Shown: piece after piece, positions 31,032 to 42,220 of the stretch
Layout: each line of letters opens with the position of its first letter
Position numbering within the stretch: the stretch's first letter is position 1
Assembly (NCBI GenBank): GCA_012934845.2
Contig: WNNJ02000600.1
Coordinates: 62,001-126,000 of the forward strand
Reading direction: 5' to 3'
Length of the DNA stretch: 64,000 nucleotides
Source: Pomphorhynchus laevis
Taxonomy: Eukaryota; Acanthocephala; Palaeacanthocephala; Echinorhynchida; Pomphorhynchidae
The notes under the pieces: model-generated
What the model saw: only the letters and a program-made list of their open reading frames with translations
Database searches by the model: none
Told to the model about the DNA's origin: nothing
Position numbers and translations under genes: made by a program

Positions 31032-31278
31032 ATGGTTCGCAAAAAAGTTACATTTGACCCGAAAGCAATTCTCCAAAAGAAATATACAAAAATTACACAA
31101 ATACATAAGAAATATAAGAACAAAAATTTCGGACGGCGGCGATGACAAAGACTTTGAGGATATGAGTGATGTGGACACCATAGATGTCGTTGATTCCGGT
31201 CACGGCGGTTTTGGAAATGCGTCAAACCACGACGAGCATACGGGATCCGAAAGTGTGCATACTAACGAAGAGCTCTAA
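31032..31278 (+). pseudogene. Unrecognised short gene-like frame, possibly broken
   Basis: A TATAAAAG sequence at about 30,995 precedes an ATG at 31,032 that opens a 37-codon basic frame (MVRKKVTFDPKAIL). A second frame overlaps its end and runs to 31,278 as an acidic tail (DKDFEDMSDVDTIDVVDS to HTNEEL). The codon content is less AT-rich than the surroundings. I do not recognise the protein. It could be a small host gene with a frameshift, two exons read in the wrong phase, or chance. Confidence 0.3.
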
Positions 31279-31449
31279 TCTTCTATGTCAAAAGATTGTA
31301 ATCTAGTATCTTATTAAAAAATAAATTGCATGTAAATAATGAGAATAATTTTGTGTACAGACAGGTGATAAGCACATATTTACGTGCAATATAAAATACA
31401 GACCTTTATATAAAAACAAATATTAAAAAAGTATAAGAATGCATTGTAA

Positions 31450-32697
31450 ACATGTTGATAACATAAATTTCTAAATTAATTAAATTGAACGCTTCAAATA
31501 AACAATTTGAGCAAAAAAGATAACCTTAATATAGATAAAAAGTGTCGGTATTAAACCGACAATTGAACGGTAAAGGTAATTAGACTTTGTTGATAAAGTT
31601 GAGAAAAAAATGTTTTCCTAATTAGACCTTAATCTGAAAACAAATTAAAATGAGCGAAATAAACAAATACATACCAAATGAAGTTATTCAGAAATTAATT
31701 AAAAATACGAATTCTGATGTCATAAATTTCTTAATTAATTAAATTGAACGCTTCAAATAAACAATTTGAGCAAAAAAGATAACCTTAATATAGATAAAAG
31801 GTGTCTGTATTAAACCGACAATTGAACGGTAAAAGTAATTAGACTTTGTTGATAAAGTTGAGATAAAAATGTTTTCCTAATTAGACCTTAATCTGAAGAC
31901 AAATTAAAATGAGCGAAATAAACAAATACATACCAAATGAAGTTATTCAGAAATTAATTAAAAATACGAATTCTGATGTCATAAATTTCTTAATTAATTT
32001 AATTAAACGCTTTAAATAAACAATTTGAACGAAATAGATAACGTTAATATAGATAGGAAATGTCTGTATTAAACCGACAATTGAACGGTAAAAGTGATTA
32101 GACTTTGTTGATAAAGTTGAGATAAAAATATTTTCCTAATTAGAACTTTATCCGAAAACAAATTAAAATGAGCGAAATCAATTACATACCAAATGAAGCT
32201 ATTCAGAAATTAATTAAAAATACGAATTTTGGTGTCATAAATTTCTTAATTAATTTAATTGAACGCTTCAAATAAACAATTTGAACAAAATAGATAACGT
32301 TAATATAGAAAAGAAGTGTCCGTATTAAACAGACAATTGAGCGGCAAAAGTGATTAGACTTTGTAAATAAAGTTAAGATAAAAATATTTTCTTAATTAGA
32401 ACTCAATTTAAAAACAAATTAAAATGATCGAAATCAAATACATACCAAATGAAGCAATTCAAAAATCGAAAAAATACGCATTTTTATGTCATAAATTTCT
32501 TAATTAATTTAATTGAACGTTTTAAATAAACAATTTGAACAAAATAAATAACGTTAATATAGAAAAGAAGTGTCCGTATTAAACAGACAATTGAGCGGCA
32601 AAAATCATTAGACTTTGTTGATAAAGTTGAAATAAAAATGTTTGTCTAATTAGAACTTAAATTGAAAACAAATTAAAATGAGCGAAATCAACAAATT
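31450..32697 (+). repeat. ~258-bp tandem array, nearly five units
   Basis: Unit starts are spaced 259, 259, 256 and 254 bp apart (TTGAACGCTTC at 31,485, 31,744, 32,003, 32,259 and 32,513). Units diverge gradually from left to right. Each unit holds a potential hairpin, TGTCGGT/ACCGACA in the first. The first three also hold a short open frame from ATG (31,650-31,742, 31,909-32,019, 32,168-32,275) encoding a peptide that begins MSEIN and contains YIPNE. The last unit ends where a PLE begins. Confidence 0.85.
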
Positions 32698-32724
32698 GTA
32701 CCTCCTGAAGAACACTAATCATAC

Positions 32725-33630
32725 TTATATGGTATGCATTCATGCATACCATATAATATAAAATATAATACATTAAATAATGAAATTTTAAGAATTGCAA
32801 CAATATGTAATGATATTGGCTTTCTTCAAAATCATTTAAATAATTTAATAGATACATATTTTAAACTAGGTTACTAATAAAAATAACATCAAGCAGAAAA
32901 TAGTAAAATATATAAATCAACACAATAATATAAAGAATAAATTTAAACTCTTAAGTAGCAAATGTTTATGATTTTTCTTCAAAAAAATTTAAATAATTTA
33001 ATAAATACATATTTTAAACTAGGTTACTATAAAAATAACATCAAGCAGAAAATAGTAAAATATATAAATCAACACAATAATATAAAGAATAAATTTAAAC
33101 TCTTAAGTGGCAATTTTTTATGGATGGATACTAAATAATATACTTTGCATTAGAAAAAGATACTAGATAGTTTTAGAGGAAATACATCATTAGCATGTAT
33201 TTGGCCACGCTGCTATGTTAGGTAGAGGAGTTAGGGGCCGAAACCTGATAGCATAGCAGTTCCTCTTGATGACCTCTAATTCTTATTCCGATACAACGTC
33301 TGTTATTTATTACTGAATTCATAAAAATGAATTATTTATTATTTATTATAAATTATTTATTAATTAATTCATAAAAATGACGTTTATTTTAAATTTTATT
33401 TTTTATTTTATTTTTTTAACTTAAAAAATATTATCAACAAATTAAATTTTATACAACGTCTGTTATTTATTAGTCAATTCATAAAAATGACTTTTATTTT
33501 AAATTTCAGTTTTAAATTTTGATATAATATAAATAAATAAATTGCATAAAATCTAATTTAATTTTTATTAATTCTTTACTTTTATTCATATATCGTATAA
33601 AATACGTACACTCGGTTACCTTATCTGACT
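32725..33630 (+). mobile_element. Penelope-like element 3' ends, two pieces in tandem
   Basis: A first piece (32,740-32,975) encodes the HEHSC to LSS stretch and is followed at about 32,976 by a second that repeats the [11 protein letters not shown] segment and continues through the 3' UTR to the family terminus near 33,630. The 5' truncation point is a perfect 15-base snapback palindrome (32,725-32,756) whose right arm is PLE sequence. The conserved 3' block is at 33,171-33,280, with CTGATGA changed to TTGATGA. Confidence 0.75.
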
Positions 33631-33639
33631 CATCAAATT

Positions 33640-34220
33640 ACTGATGAAAATACAAGTTTACATCTTAGATGAAAACAAAAATTGTCGTCGATTTACATTT
33701 TTATTAAAAATATATGATTTTTCAATATGATTTCAATTGTCACTATGATTTTTCAATTCAACAAATTGATAGACTACATAGTCTTTATGATTTGGTCTAT
33801 CTACAAGCCTTTAAAACGTATTTTAGCATCTGCGCTAGAGCTTATGCTTGTGCTTTTTGCCACAGTTGAACAAGCGTGATGTGCTTGTTTATCACCTAAG
33901 TAAGCTGATGGAGGAATGAGCGACAACACACGTGCTGTCTTGCGAAGCTACATTTTACGCAAACCGTATAAGATGTAAGGCTAGTAACCGATGGATGACT
34001 GTGCGCTTAGCCATTTTCTTTCAGAAATCTACTAATGATCTAGTACCGTCAAAGTTGTGTAGCTACATGGTCACACTGATAATAACACTCTATAGTGATG
34101 AACATACATAGTTAAGGTCGATACGGCTCATTGAGTGCAAGGCATCTGTGCTATGAACATTCCGGGTTAAGCTTCTAGACGAAGGTTGTAATAAGCATGC
34201 AAATTTAAAACTTTCATGTT
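33640..34220. other. Unassigned moderately GC-rich segment
   Basis: About 580 bases, less AT-rich than the neighbours. I found no protein motif, tRNA box or terminal repeat. It may be an old element or host sequence. Confidence 0.35.
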
Positions 34221-34224
34221 CGTG

Positions 34225-34800
34225 TTATTTATTAATTATTAAGTTTTTAATTTCTATTTAGCATCATTTTTAATTTATTAATAGTATAAAACAAGTAGAC
34301 TCAGCTAACTGATCTGATTAAATTATATTATTATCTAATTATTATTAAAAAATATTGTAATTAAAATAATTTTTAAATCATTATTTCTTATCATTAAACT
34401 ATTAAGAGGAAAATTTTTATAGTTGGATAATAAACCATAAAGTTTATATTAGAATAAGATATATTATATATCAAATTTCATCAGAGAAAATACGCCATTA
34501 GCATGTATTTGTCCCCGTTGCTATGATGGGTCGAGGAATAGGGGTTAAAACCTGATAACATAGCAGTTCCTCCTGATGAATTCAACTCTATATTCCGGTA
34601 CATCGTATATTATTTATTAGTCAATTCATAAAAAAGATTTTTATTTTAAATTTTAATAATAAATTTAATCATTGTAAAAATATTAATTGTATAATATCTT
34701 ATATAATTATTTATTATTTATAATTATTTATCTTTATTTTTAATTTATATATAGTTTAAAATAAGTAGACTATAGCTGATCTGATTTGATCTGATATCAA
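34225..34800 (+). mobile_element. Two PLE 3'-terminal fragments
   Basis: The first ends in GTAGACTCAGCTAACTGAT near 34,318. The second starts in the final codons near 34,390 and includes a worn copy of the 3' block (34,481-34,590). It ends near 34,790 with the terminus AAGTAGACTATAGCTGAT. Confidence 0.65.
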
Positions 34801-35450
34801 AATGTTTAAACTGATATTGGATAATGTATAACTGTGTAAATAACTATCAAATGGATATATAAACGAAAACGAGGTAGTATTGTTTAACAATTATCATAAT
34901 TAGATATATAACAATTACCTTATTATAAGTAACAAAACTATTTTATATATAACAAGTACCTTATTATAAGTAACAAAACTATTTTATCAATTATAAATTA
35001 GTAAATTTATATTTTAAGTTTACAATTATTTGTCTCTTTGTTCTATTTTAATAATGATTATAATAAATGAAATATTATAATTCATGATAAATTATAATAT
35101 TTTATAAATAATAAATAATTAATAATAAATTATAAATAATAAATATAAATTATAAATGAATGTATATACTGTGAATGTAATATTATACTGTGAATGTTAT
35201 ATGCGTAAACTTTTTTTACTTTTGTTGTTAATATATAGTCAGCAACTCAATTGTCATTAAGTAATAGCATTCGTTATAATTTGCTAAATAAGCTTTTGAT
35301 CAATTATTTAATTTTTCAAGTATTTATTTTTGCGTGATACATCACAATATAGCAGATATTAAATATTTAATTTTAAAATATTCATAAACTGTGTATTTTT
35401 ATAATGCATAGGACGTTTCATTTATTAAGAAAAATTATTAGGTAAAAAAT
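34801..35450. other. AT-rich stretch without genes
   Basis: Contains short local duplications (AACAATTACCTTATTATAAG at 34,910 and a near-copy at 34,945). No gene or known element is seen. Confidence 0.4.
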
Positions 35451-37650
35451 ATTGCTTTTACATTTCATAGTAACTACTGTTGCTATCTTAATAAATTTAT
35501 TATTCCTGCTACTGAAATGTTTCTATAAACAACATATTTATATAAACATATAAATATAGAAAATATAATTTAAAAACAAAAACATTTAAAAATATTCAAT
35601 ATTTAAAAATTAAATAGAGGAAAGCAGAAAATTGTTTCATTATTGTAATAAACGTATTTTTGATTTAGAAACCTTTTACATTTTACATTACTATGGGAGG
35701 TATATTAACAACATAATTTAATTTAATAAATTGTTTTTAAAATGTATTTATTATAACAAATTAAATAGAATACCAACCCGACCGGTTCTCGAATAGAACC
35801 GGTCGGGTTGTGTCGCAGCGACGGCAAGCGACATGACGGTGACACTTTGGTTTCATGGAAGGGCGGCAAATTGCTTATTTGAGACGCTACCTGCATAACT
35901 CCTCTAGCGGCGGGTTACGAGGACAAGGCAGTCATTCGGACCGGAGAGGTTGCCGCCCTTGCAGAGAGCAAGAAGAGGGAAAATATAAAGAGATCGACAA
36001 TAGAATATATACCTTCGTTCCAATCGCGGTCGAGTCCTTGGGTGTCTTGGGCAAGGAAACCTCGTGCTTTATTGAAGAGATCGGGAAGATGATGCCAAAG
36101 GCCACTGGCGAACCTCGATAAACGGCTTTCCTCAGGCAACGATTAAGCGCATCGGTTTAACGTGGGAATGTAGCGTGTGTACTCGAATGCTTGGGCGATC
36201 AATCAGTTTCCGACTTTTTTAACGGAATGACTGTACTTATTTCAAACTATGTTTTATTTTATTTAATAATTGTCTAATATCTACAAATTAAATTAGAGTT
36301 AAATTTAAATGTTTATTAGATGAATAATATTTTTTAATAAAATTTAAATTTTGCTTTTACATATCTTAGCAATTACTGTTGCATCTAAATACATTTTTTG
36401 TAATATTCTACTGAAATGTTGCTATATTAATATAAATCTATAAATATAGAAAATATAATTATAAAGTCCAATAAAGTACTGAAATTTTTATTCTTTATTT
36501 AGGAATGAATCATATAAAAGCAAAACTATTATTTCGACAACAACGGTTGTCATCAACAGATACAACAGAGGAATAGCTGAAAATTTTTTCATTATTGTGA
36601 TAAACGTATTTTGGTTACCTTTTACAATTTCAATTACTATTTTAATGTTTTATTTTACATTACTATTGGAGGCATGTTAACAACAGAATTTAATCTTAAG
36701 TCACCGTCTGCTCCGATAAAGACAGAGTAACAAAGTATATTAACAATAGAATTTAATTTTATAAAATGTTTATCATAAAATATTAAATAAAAAATTAAAT
36801 CAAATTTTTTATTAAAATAAAAATTTTACTCTTAATAATATTTAAATTTAATTTTTGCTCTTACATATCTTAGCAAATACTGTTGCATATTAAAAAAATT
36901 TATTTGTAAGATAACTACTAAAATGTCGCTATATAAATATAAATATATAAACATAGAAAATATTATTTAAAATTTAATTAAAAAAATATTAATATTTATA
37001 AAAAATAAACATATAATTATTATAATATAGCAATAGCCTTATCAATATACTTATTTAGATACATTAAAATATTATTTTAAATATTTATAAATGTAAAATA
37101 CAACCAATTAAATGTATTTGAATGCTTATGTAATATTAAATATCACAAAAATTATAAATGAATTATAAAGAATTATACATAAGCATGAATTTATGTAACC
37201 ACAATATTTATTGATTACTGTAGAAAACATAAACACATTTAAATATTTTATTTAGAAACAATTATAATTAATATTTATAACTTATTGATATGAAATAATG
37301 TTTAGTATTTTCAATTAAAATACTGTCTTACGGAACGCTCAAATGCTTGAAATAAGTCTTATTTAACAATCAAATATAAAGGAATGAATATGGCAATAAC
37401 CTAAATTGATATATAACTTATTGTTTTAATTCAATAAATATTGAATACTCTTAAATTACTATTGAATTTAATTTTAAAGTTTTTAATTTTAATCTTGTTT
37501 TACTGTCTAATCAGATATAGAAAGAGTAAAAAGTATATTAACAAAAGAATTTAATTTTATAACAAGTATTAATAAAATGTTTATTATAAAAAATTTAATT
37601 AAAATTTTTTATCAAATAAAATTAATAAATTTAAAATAACATAGAATACT
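35450..37650. repeat. Loose 0.4-0.5-kb repeat, three diverged copies
   Basis: The phrase GCTTTTACATATCTTAGCAA and the AAATGTTGCTATA...TATAGAAAATATAAT block occur at 35,454, 36,352 and 36,853. A second block (CATTATTGTAATAAACGTATTTT, GGAGGTATATTAACAACA, AATTTAAT) follows at 35,640, 36,590 and partly at 37,530. Removing the RLE LINE fragment inserted at 35,774-36,245 brings the first spacing close to the second. Confidence 0.6.
35774..36245 (+). mobile_element. RLE LINE 3' fragment with snapback 5' end
   Basis: Encodes the last part of the same LINE family as 8,341-10,745: CVVSQRRQAT at the left, then RIYTFVPIAVESLGVLGKE (about 35,998-36,055) and a worn RQRLSA-type tail. The left boundary is a perfect 16-base inverted repeat, CAACCCGACCGGTTCT and its complement, with a 5-base loop (35,774-35,810). 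The right arm is LINE sequence and the left arm is its inverted copy. Confidence 0.75.
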
Positions 37651-37945
37651 AACAGATAAAGTTTACAGGTAAACTCAATTAAGGAACAAATTTAATGTTT
37701 TATCAAGTATTAAGTTGGTAAATAATAAATCACTATAATTGTTCATCAATTATACTTAAGTCGTTGAAGAGATAATACTCCTAAGATTAACATCAGGACA
37801 TAATATTATTTTTAATCAAAATTGAAAAAGCATAAATCTTGAACTTAGTATCATAGGTAGGTTAAAATCATTTTTATCAATTGTCAAATTGACAATTGAA
37901 TTTCAAAGTTTTGATCAATGAAATAAATGATTTCTTAATTATCAG
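37651..37945. other. AT-rich stretch
   Basis: No gene, element or clear repeat recognised. Confidence 0.4.
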
Positions 37946-37949
37946 ATCA

Positions 37950-38490
37950 GTTAACTGAGTCTTCGTTTTTATACTAAAAATTAAAAATAAAGATAAATAA
38001 TTATAAATAAACAAAAACTATATAAGATTTTGTATAATTAATATTTGTATAAACATTTTATGTTTTTAATAACTGTTTTAAACAATTCTCGCTGGAATGT
38101 GCTATGTCGCCCGTAAATTACGCATGAAAATGTTTTTTGTAATGAACAGCAAAGTGAATTTATTGAAACCAATATTTCGATCATATATATTGATCATAAT
38201 CAGGGTATCTAACATATAAAATCATTAAAAGAAAAAGGAAAAATAACAAAATTCACTTTGCTGTTCATTACAAAAAAACATTTTCATGCGAAATTTACGG
38301 GCGACTTAGTACATTCCAGCGAGAATTGTTTAAAACAGTTATTAAAAGGATAAAATGTTTGTACAAAATTCAAAGCGATATTACGTTTCATGATTAATAT
38401 TTATTAAAAAATAAAATTTAATATTAATATTTAAAATAAAAATAATTTTTTACTAATTGACCAATAAATAAGAGACGATGTATAATTTAC
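37950..38490 (-). mobile_element. PLE 3' tail split by a foldback element
   Basis: The minus-strand tail starts with the terminus CAGATCAGTTAACTGAGTC (37,948) and resumes at about 38,365-38,490 up to GACCAATAAATAAGAGACG. In between, 38,050-38,362 is a foldback of ~105-bp arms (ACTGTTTTAAACAATTCTCG near the outside) whose centre carries CTGATTATGATCA...TGATCGAAATATTGG on the minus strand (38,204-38,169). Confidence 0.65.
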
Positions 38491-38748
38491 ATCATAAATA
38501 TGTTATAATAACCATAACGCATATCTAACAAAAATTAAACCATCAAGTAAATATAAATATATGGATAAAATTGAATTAATAGAATCCTTAAATATTTTAA
38601 TAAATCAAAATTATTTAAAGGTAGGGACACCTATATTTAGACAAATAAAATGTGATCCAATAGGATTATAACTGTCTTATTTTTAAGCTTTATAGAATAT
38701 GAATTTGTTCATAACTGTGTAAATACTAAATCTAAACAATATAAATAT

Positions 38749-39231
38749 ATGAAATATATGTTTAGATACATTGATGATATATGTGTATTTAATTCTAATA
38801 ATTTTTATTCAATTAGTGAACAAATTGATCCGGAAAGCCTTATTCTAAGCAAAACTAATATTAGTGATAAAGAAGGTGTGTATCTAGATATGAACATTAA
38901 ATTAACATTAACTAAAACTACTATTACTTTATATCGTAAAAATGACATATTTAAATTTACAAGAAACATATTTTTGCATGAGCATTCATGCATACCATAT
39001 AATATAAAATATAATACATTAAATAATGAAATTTTAAGAATTGCAACAATATGTAATGATATTGGCTTTCTTCAAAATCATTTAAATAATTTAATAGATA
39101 CATATTTTAAACTAGGTTACTATAAAAATAACATTAAGAAGAAAATAGTAAAATATATAAATCAACAAAATAATATTAAAAATAAATTTAAACTGTTAAG
39201 TGGAAGACATTTATGGATAGATAATAAATAA
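38749..39231 (+). CDS. PLE RT C-terminal frame with catalytic YIDD
   Basis: 160 codons open from KYMFRYIDDICVF (motif C) through [25 protein letters not shown] and ICNDIGF to SGRHLWIDNK and a TAA. It is interrupted upstream, where the motif B region near 38,650 is degraded. It is the plus-strand counterpart of the frame at 29.7 kb. No GIY-YIG domain follows the RT before the stop. Confidence 0.75.
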   Translation: MKYMFRYIDDICVFNSNNFYSISEQIDPESLILSKTNISDKEGVYLDMNIKLTLTKTTITLYRKNDIFKFTRNIFLHEHSCIPYNIKYNTLNNEILRIATICNDIGFLQNHLNNLIDTYFKLGYYKNNIKKKIVKYINQQNNIKNKFKLLSGRHLWIDNK

Positions 39232-39270
39232 TATACTTTTTATTGGAATAAGATACTAGACAATCAAATT

Positions 39271-39380
39271 TCATCAGTGGAAATACGACATTACCAAATA
39301 TTTTGCCTCGCTGCAATGTTGGGTCGAGGAATAGGGCCGAAACTTGATAACATTGCAGTTCCTCCTGATGACCTCTAATC
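39271..39380 (+). ncRNA. PLE 3' hammerhead-like block (copy E, covarying stem)
   Basis: The ten-base stem here is CTGCAATGTT (39,311-39,320) with AACATTGCAG (39,349-39,358). Against the CTGCTATGTT/AGCATAGCAG stem of other copies this is a paired T-A to A-T change plus a GU to AU change, so pairing is kept. CTGATGA is at 39,365-39,371 and GAAA at 39,280-39,283. Stem II is weakened here (AGTG instead of AGAG). Confidence 0.5.
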
Positions 39381-39477
39381 TTTATTCTTATAAATCGTCT
39401 GTTATTTATTAGTCAATTCAAAACAATTGACTTTTATTTTAAATTTTAATAATAAATTTAGTCGTTATATAAATATA

Positions 39478-40149
39478 GCCTTTAAAAATACACGCCATTG
39501 ACTGATATGCGTACATATTCGAACCATAACGAAGATGGCGTGCCTCTGCCAAAGACAAATGCGTTCAAAAATTTGGGATCAGTCATCTCTAGCACAAGAG
39601 TAGCAAAAGACGCCACAACTCGCATCAAAGCTAGCTGGACAAAATGGAGAGCAGCCATTTGGGTCTTGTGCGACAAACGTATTCCAGAGAGACTCAAATC
39701 GAAGTTCTACAGAAGCGTGATAAGGCCTGTAGCAATGTACTGTGCTGAGTGCTGGGCAATGACAGCAGAAGCAGAACGTAAGCTAGAATGTATGGAAACG
39801 AAAATGTTAAGGTGGATCGCAGGAAAAGCCCACCAAGATCATATTCGTAACGAAGGCATCTAAATGCGATTTGGCATAGCAACCATAGCAGACAAACTGA
39901 GAGAATCAAGGCTGAGATGGTCTAGCCATGTACTGAAGGCAGACGTAAACGCACTGGCGCATGGACCACTTCAAATCGAGGTCGACGGAAAGAGAACAAG
40001 AGGAAGACTACAGAAAAGATGGATGGATACCCTCTTGAACGATATAAAAATGGTCGGGCACACGCCTGAATACGCAGTGGATAGGGCATTTTGACATCAT
40101 CGAAGGTGACAAGCGTACCCCTCCAAACGGGATAAACGCTAAGAAGAAG
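39478..40149 (+). mobile_element. 5'-truncated RTE LINE with 11-bp target-site duplication
   Basis: Flanked by ATATAAATATA on both sides (39,467-39,477 and 40,150-40,160) and ending in a GAAGAAGAAGA tail. The frame 39,498-40,094 holds the RTE C-terminus: KTNAFKNLGSVIS, YRSVIRPVAMYCAECW, METKMLRWIAG, RLRWSSHVLKAD and GKRTRGRLQKRWMDTL. It has one in-frame TAA (39,861-39,863). It inserted into the PLE tail and is therefore younger than that PLE. Confidence 0.9.
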
Positions 40150-40290
40150 ATATAAATATAACTTGTATAAAATTCTTTATAATTATTTATTATTTATAAT
40201 TATTTATTTTTATTTTTAATTTATAAAAAATATAAAATACGTGGACTTGGTTAAATGATTTGATTATTTAGAGTTGTCTATATTCTTTGT

Positions 40291-41380
40291 TAATTTAATT
40301 AAAAAAAAGTTCGGTACGATATCGGATTTTGCAAGGATTCAGTATTTTCAATGCTAAAAAGTATTTTCAATGCTCATGCTTTAGCATGAGCATTGAAATT
40401 ACAGCTCATGCTTTAGCATGAGCTGTAAAACGGTATGTTTGAAATGATTTTTGAAGCTAGAAAACAATAGTTCTCGTACCATTTATGTTTTCCTACTCTT
40501 TGTAGGATGGATTTTCCCTATGTCTATTAAAAACGAAATTAAGCTAAAAATCCGGTAATTGTGGAAACTAGTTGAGTAAAATCAAGAAAAAAATTTCCCA
40601 TTAAGTTGATGTAATATCCATTATTTCACATGCAAGTTTTACGTGTTTAAACACAAACAGAATAAAATTCATTCTAAAATCATGCAATCCATTTTTATGA
40701 TTCATCAAAGAACAGTACGTGAAGATTATTTTTGTTTTATATTACTAAAAAATAGCCTTATTTTAAAAGCCAATTGAATTTTTAATTAAATATCCAAATT
40801 ACACAAAGTTGAACATATTCGTGTAGGGTACGAATAACAATGATTAAATACAGTGTTTTTCTTACCAATTTTTCTGCAAGGTTTGCCAGTATTCATTTGT
40901 GAAAAAATGGACTACAACCACTTATATAAACGACCATATATAACTTACAACCCAAGTATCATTAGTATATATAAACAGTGGTGTAGCTTCCGAAATTTTA
41001 ATTGCGCAACATCTAATAATATTGCAATCAAACACATTTGACTTAAAAAATGATTATTGAAAAATTTGGATATTGCGTAATTATCTTAATTATTTCAAGT
41101 AATTTTCTTGATCATTTCAGATGATGACCGCATTTTAATTGCAACAATTTGCTTGATTACGCAAACTATAAAATTGTAAAAGAATGCTGAAATAATGTAC
41201 AGCTAATTTGTTTTCTTGGAAAATAGTGAAATCAATAATTAAATTGAACATAGCAAATCAGTTTACTTATTTAAAATCAATATATAGCGACTCTATTATA
41301 AGGAAATAATGACACAATGAATAAAGATTTAATTAATTCAAACATTTTCTTATTTTATATTAAAAATAATAAAATATAAC
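40291..41380. other. Unassigned sequence with twin hairpins
   Basis: No gene is seen. Two perfect hairpins sit at 40,368-40,395 (12-base stem) and 40,401-40,426 (11-base stem), sharing the core GCTCATGCTTTAGCATGAGC. The rest is plain AT-rich sequence. Confidence 0.5.
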
Positions 41381-41389
41381 AATAGAATT

Positions 41390-41700
41390 ACATAGATATA
41401 ATAACAAATACTAAACCCATAATCTTCTTCCATTTCAAATATATATTATTACAGGAACGAAGAAGAAAATTTCCTTTATTTGATAAAAATTCTATATTTC
41501 GATAGCTCCTGCTATCATCAGGATTACAAAAAAAATGTTTCACAAAAAAGTTTTTCAAAAAATGTGAAACATTTTATTGTAATCCTGATGATGATAGCAG
41601 GAGCTATCGAAAAAGAATTTTTTATCAAATAAAGGATATTTTCTTCTTCGTTCCTATAATAACTATATCTATATGATAATATAATTATTTCGAATATGTT
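41390..41700. mobile_element. Foldback element related to the 6.3-8.0-kb palindrome
   Basis: Imperfect inverted arms share TTCGATAGCTCCTGCTATCA, ATTACAAAAAAAATG and the GAACGAAGAAGAAAAT phrase with the large palindrome. Modules CTGATGATAGCAGGAGCTAT then CGA (minus 41,522-41,493) and CTGATGATGATAGCAGGAGC then TATCGAAA (plus 41,583-41,614) lie near the centre. No coding capacity. Confidence 0.65.
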
Positions 41701-42220
41701 TGCGTAAATGAAAGTTGAAATAAGTTAAATTAAGACTTTTGTTTTTAATCAATCAGCAGTAAATCCATCCTTAATTAGCTTTCAGTTGTATTTTGCAAGC
41801 CAACATTTATCCAGCGTAAAAGATTGACACATAGTAAGCAAACAATTAAATAAATAACTAAATATATACAGTTAATGATATTTAACTGATATTTCTTTTA
41901 GCTTTATATAGCAGTTTTCATTTGTAGTAGTCCGTAAATAATCGAATAAAGTGGTCGAACTTTATGTTAGTTAATGAAAAATAAAATACACATCAACTTA
42001 AACGTCAACCTCTGTTCATGAGCCTGAATACATATATACATATATATACTTTGTCGTAGATAATTCTGGTAATCAAAATATGATTTATTTATAATCATAT
42101 ATATATCGAGGTATATATCTAGATACGAACATTAAATATAGTTGTTTATTATGTATTATACTACTGCCAATTCCTTGTACCACGTCATTCAATCCTAATG
42201 GGTACATGGAATTAAGTATA
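41701..42220. other. AT-rich spacer
   Basis: No gene or recognised element. Confidence 0.4.

Larger units (their letters stand above)
38495..40290 (+). mobile_element. Penelope-like element, 3' half, with RTE inside
   Basis: Coding sequence begins near 38,495 within the [10 protein letters not shown] segment and includes the YMFRYIDDICVF catalytic block. The conserved 3' block is at 39,271-39,380. The tail is interrupted at 39,477 by an RTE insertion and resumes at 40,150, ending near 40,255 with ACGTGGACTTGGTTAA. The 5' end is truncated. Confidence 0.8.

Noticed and set aside
39311-39364. An H-type pseudoknot in the PLE 3' block (GAGGAA with TTCCTC across the ten-base stem).
   Set aside because: The complementarity is real in two copies, but only five bases link the two 5' strands, too few to span both stems at once. 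It would compete with the long stem, so I did not call a pseudoknot.
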